Both the position numbers and the translations under genes were made by a program. From an uncultured Clostridia bacterium (GTDB taxonomy: Bacteria; Bacillota; Clostridia; Oscillospirales; Ruminococcaceae), in NCBI GenBank assembly GCA_944388075.1, contig CALXHI010000034.1:1-36798 (forward strand): a stretch of DNA of 36,798 nt. The letters run 5' to 3'. The notes beneath the pieces are model-generated. The model worked only from the letters and a program-made list of their open reading frames with translations, did not search any database and was not told the origin of the DNA. Shown here piece after piece: positions 34,136 to 36,798 of the stretch (positions are counted from its first letter, which is position 1; every line of letters starts with the position of its first letter).

Positions 34136-35950
34136 TCAGCCGTTTACAGAAGCGGCTTTTTCGTAAGTAATGCCAACATAATCGCCGCGATTGTCATAGT
34201 GAATCGTAACATAACCGTTCACACGATAATTTCCGGCTGCAAGCAGTGCATTCCACTCCACATCGCAGCGATTCATCGTTGTGGGATCGTAGTTGTGCCA
34301 GCCGCCGTCCACCCAGACCTGACACCAATAGTGGTCGTTTGTGTCATGGCTCGCATAGACAAGACGCGTGGTATAGCCGGCTTGCTGCAGAAAATAGTCG
34401 AAATTTGCCGCAAGATAGTAGCAAACGCCACGGCGATTCGTCAAAACATATCGCACGAGCGTATCCCAGCCGGCTGCCGTAATCGCATCCAGCGTGCGAG
34501 TTTCTTCAATACGGCGGTAGCGATATTTCGGCGCAACATAGTTATATAATTCCGTCGGTGTATCGCCTGCTTCCGGCAGCATTGCAAGCACCTGCTGTTT
34601 GATATCGTTCATCACAATGCCGTTGGCATCAATGAAATAACCATCAATCTCGGTCGAAACAGCGAGTTTACCATTGTCATAAAAATAGTAATCTGCTGTG
34701 CCGATGCTCTGCCATCCGGTCAAAATGACGCCGTCCGAGGAACAATAATAGCGGCCGTCAAGCCAAGAAAACCAACCATCGGTACACAGGACGCCGTTGC
34801 TGCCAATCGCATACCGCACGCCGTCAATCGTGAGGATTCCGCTCTGCCGCACGCCGTTCGCTCCGCAATAATAGCGTACGCCATTGACGGTCACCCAGCC
34901 GGTCTGCATCACGCCAAATTCGTTAAAATAGTAGTTGCAGTGATCAATTTCCTGCCAACCGCTCACAGTCGAACCGTCAGCTGCGCAGTAGTAGCGGCAA
35001 TTGCCCCAGTTAAACCATCCCATTGCACGTTTGCCGGTTTCGTCGAACGCATACTGCTTGCCATCGATCGTGACGAGTCCCGTACACATGACGCCATTTT
35101 CGCCAAAATAATAAACCGCATCTGCAATGGTTTGGAAGCCGGTTTGCATCATGCCATCTTGCGAGAAGCAGTAGAGGTCGCCGTCAATCGATGTGATGCC
35201 GCTGCGAATGCCGCCGTTTTCGTCAAAATAGGAAACAGCTCCATCGGAGAATGTCACCCAGCCCAGCTGCTGCACACCGGTTTTATCAAACAGGCAGCGG
35301 ACGCCGTCTATCACAAATTCTCCGCTGATACGTCCTTTTTCAATATCGATATAGTACCGTTTTCCGTCTGTCTCGAGCCAGCCGAACACCTGCGCACCGG
35401 AGTCACTACTATAATAGTATACAACATCACCGAACGTCTGCCAGCCCATACACTGGCGTCCGGTTTCATCAAAACGATAGAGCACGCCATCTATCGTCTG
35501 ATCACCGGTCACCAGTATGCCGTCCGCACCGGCATAGCAGCGATTGCCGTCGGCATCGGTCGCCCATCCGATTTGGCGCACGCCGTACCCGTCAAAGCAG
35601 CAAAGCCCGTCCGGCGTTGCGGTAATGTCGACCGCCTTGCCTTCCTCCGCCGACAGATAGTACAGCCCGTCCCGCCACTCGAACCAACCAAACACCGGTT
35701 CACCGGTTTCGAGATGATAGTAATACCGTTTACCGTTGACGGTCTGCCAACCGGTTTGCTGCACGCCATCGGGCGCATAGAGATACGGAAAGCCATCAAT
35801 TTCGACCACGCCGCCATACATTAAAACGTCCGCCGGCAGTGTCGTATCCACGGCATTCGCAGGGTTCAGCGGCAGTATCGTAACGCTCATACAGACCGTT
35901 ACCAAAGCGGCGGCAAACCGTTTGCCGATTTTCATTTTTGAAAGCCGCAT
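34136..35950 (-). CDS. Secreted wall/glucan-binding repeat protein with C-terminal transglutaminase-like domain
   Basis: The 604-residue protein has a signal peptide (about residues 1-33, ending ANA). Residues 45-450 hold roughly 18-20 short aromatic repeats such as GWQTVNGKRYYYHLETGEPV and GWVTVNGVRYYCGANGVRQS, the choline/glucan-binding repeat type that anchors proteins to wall polymers or glucans. The last 150 residues are a transglutaminase-like fold with Cys510 (RRGVCYYLAANF), His540 (NDHYWCQVWVDGGW) and Asp555 (HNYDPTTM), a complete Cys-His-Asp triad. It may cross-link or cleave peptide bonds at the cell surface. AAGGAGGG lies 7 bp before the ATG. It is separated from the next lipoprotein gene by 58 bp. 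Confidence 0.9.
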   Translation of the reverse strand: MRLSKMKIGKRFAAALVTVCMSVTILPLNPANAVDTTLPADVLMYGGVVEIDGFPYLYAPDGVQQTGWQTVNGKRYYYHLETGEPVFGWFEWRDGLYYLSAEEGKAVDITATPDGLCCFDGYGVRQIGWATDADGNRCYAGADGILVTGDQTIDGVLYRFDETGRQCMGWQTFGDVVYYYSSDSGAQVFGWLETDGKRYYIDIEKGRISGEFVIDGVRCLFDKTGVQQLGWVTFSDGAVSYFDENGGIRSGITSIDGDLYCFSQDGMMQTGFQTIADAVYYFGENGVMCTGLVTIDGKQYAFDETGKRAMGWFNWGNCRYYCAADGSTVSGWQEIDHCNYYFNEFGVMQTGWVTVNGVRYYCGANGVRQSGILTIDGVRYAIGSNGVLCTDGWFSWLDGRYYCSSDGVILTGWQSIGTADYYFYDNGKLAVSTEIDGYFIDANGIVMNDIKQQVLAMLPEAGDTPTELYNYVAPKYRYRRIEETRTLDAITAAGWDTLVRYVLTNRRGVCYYLAANFDYFLQQAGYTTRLVYASHDTNDHYWCQVWVDGGWHNYDPTTMNRCDVEWNALLAAGNYRVNGYVTIHYDNRGDYVGITYEKAASVNG

Positions 35951-36090
35951 CTGAAAGCCCTCCTTTTTGTATATTGCAATATTGTCACAATTTCAACTAT
36001 CACTGCCTTGTTTTGAGATTTGCGGCACAAGATATCACGCATTGTCCTATGCGCCCTAAACTATTTCACAAGCCGGTATCCGCAAGATTT

Positions 36091-36579
36091 TTACAAAAAC
36101 TTTGGCGGCAAAGCCGGATATCCCATCGCTGCAATCGCATCCTTCACCGACTGACGTCCTGCAAGAATCATCAGCTTCGAGTTACCGTAAGCGATTTTAC
36201 GATTTTGCTCGTCCGTCACGATACCATCGCAAAGGCAAATGCTCCGCCCTTCTTTGATGGCATGCGCTTCCGCAACCAGGACGCCGCTCTGCACCATTGC
36301 TAAATTTGTTACCGATAAATCCAGTGAGGTAAAGCCAACGCCTTCCTCCTGATCGCAGTAGGCAGCCCAGTAAAGTGCCGTGTCGAGCAATGATGCACAC
36401 ACGCCGCCGTGAATCGAGCCAAACGGATTTCGGTGCGTCTCCGGCCGGATGTTCAACTCCGCTCGTGCATAACCGCTTCGCAATTCCGTTACGACAATGC
36501 CCAAACACCGAAAATACGCACTTTCATTAATCATTGTTATCAGCGCATCCAAATGCGCCGGGTTGACCGGCTGCCGCAT
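36091..36579 (-). CDS. PaaI-type hotdog-fold thioesterase
   Basis: The 162-residue protein has the hotdog landmark NPFGSIHGGVCASLLDTALYWAA, where HGG and the following Asp mark the PaaI/YbgC-like acyl-CoA thioesterase site, and TSLDLSVTNLAMVQSGVLVAEAHAIKEGRS, the usual second half. The substrate is probably an acyl- or aryl-CoA. The frame extends to 36600, but AGGAG 8 bp before the ATG at 36579 gives the better start (MRQPVNPAHLD). It has its own consensus promoter and is divergent from the next plus-strand gene. Confidence 0.88.
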   Translation of the reverse strand: MRQPVNPAHLDALITMINESAYFRCLGIVVTELRSGYARAELNIRPETHRNPFGSIHGGVCASLLDTALYWAAYCDQEEGVGFTSLDLSVTNLAMVQSGVLVAEAHAIKEGRSICLCDGIVTDEQNRKIAYGNSKLMILAGRQSVKDAIAAMGYPALPPKFL

Positions 36580-36610
36580 TCGCCACACTCCTATGTTCAA
36601 TATTATTTAC

Positions 36611-36639
36611 AGTATAACACATTTTTGCCCATCTGTCAA
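36611..36639 (-). promoter_or_regulatory. Promoter of the thioesterase gene
   Basis: TTGACA (36634-36639) and TATACT (36611-36616) with a 17-bp spacer, about 30 bp before the ATG. Confidence 0.9.
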
Positions 36640-36709
36640 CCGCATTTGACGGAAAATCCGCATTTCGTTATATTAGTGTATCCTCAAACCATAAATATTG
36701 ACAGAAATA

Positions 36710-36738
36710 TCGACAAAAACGTCCTAATGTGATATAAT
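36710..36738 (+). promoter_or_regulatory. Promoter of the next plus-strand gene
   Basis: TCGACA (36710-36715) and TATAAT (36733-36738) with a 17-bp spacer. It faces away from the thioesterase promoter. Confidence 0.8.
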
Positions 36739-36739
36739 A

Positions 36740-36785
36740 GAAGTGCAAGGAAAAGTGTTAAAAACGAGAAAAAAGCTTGCACTTC
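36740..36785 (+). promoter_or_regulatory. Leader hairpin before a plus-strand gene
   Basis: GAAGTGCAA (36740-36748) and TTGCACTTC (36777-36785) are a perfect 9-bp inverted repeat with an A-rich 28-nt loop. The ribosome site GGAGG follows immediately, so the stem could affect initiation or stabilise the 5' end. Confidence 0.5.
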
Positions 36786-36795
36786 GGAGGATGTC

Positions 36796-36798
36796 ATG
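36796..36798 (+). CDS. Start codon of a gene continuing beyond the window
   Basis: The last three bases are an ATG five bases after GGAGG, downstream of a promoter and leader hairpin. The product lies outside the window. Confidence 0.7.

Noticed and set aside
35960..35990. TTGAAA/TATACA promoter just before the transglutaminase gene
   Set aside because: Spacing is 17 bp, but the -10 almost touches the ribosome site, so the transcript would start within it; I could not support it as the working promoter.

Overview
The window looks like a chromosomal segment of a low-GC Gram-positive gut or rumen bacterium, most probably a Ruminococcus-like member of the Oscillospiraceae. The grounds are a type I dockerin protein, choline-binding-type wall repeats, a class B sortase, a tryptophan T-box leader, a dgt-dnaG-rpoD cluster, a sporulation-type sigma-K gene and strong GGAGG ribosome sites. 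This placement is inference from gene content. Almost all genes lie on the minus strand.

Layout, read from the left. (1) 1-5535: a trp operon transcribed leftwards, trpE-G-D-C-F-B, with 4-bp ATGA overlaps, behind a consensus promoter and a Trp T-box attenuator. trpD carries one in-frame TAG at codon 244 with the rest of the frame intact. (2) 5573-8791: a 1072-residue multi-PAS protein shaped like a hybrid histidine kinase but lacking the phosphoacceptor His, the ATP-binding glycines and the receiver Asp. (3) 9147-14029: HAD phosphatase, YhcC-type radical SAM protein, SGNH lipoprotein, M3-type peptidase lipoprotein and sigma-K. (4) 14501-15690: an isolated plus-strand pair of phage-tail-like genes ending at a bidirectional terminator. 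(5) 15730-19622: a secreted SpoIID-type protein whose motifs are circularly permuted, a class B sortase and a stand-alone PncC amidase. (6) 19854-26531: the dgt, dnaG, sigma, rpoD, thiI cluster, with two tandem primary-type sigma factor genes. (7) 26840-34077: a cholylglycine hydrolase-family enzyme, a CapA-like lipoprotein, and a surface cluster of dockerin protein, AlgX/AlgJ-like protein, MBOAT O-acyltransferase and a Thr/Ser-rich lipoprotein. (8) 34136-36798: a secreted repeat protein with a transglutaminase domain, a hotdog thioesterase, and the promoter, leader and start codon of a further plus-strand gene.

The most striking non-coding signal is a dispersed intergenic element of about 150-200 bp, present in four full copies and one partial copy. 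Each is a string of short hairpins around a conserved T-rich linker. Stems differ between copies but stay paired, which points to selection on RNA or DNA secondary structure. No tRNA, rRNA or CRISPR array was seen.

As a whole the window joins housekeeping (tryptophan synthesis, replication priming, primary transcription, tRNA thiolation) with a rich surface repertoire: sortase, SpoIID-like protein, O-acyltransferase pair, dockerin, wall-binding transglutaminase and four predicted lipoproteins.
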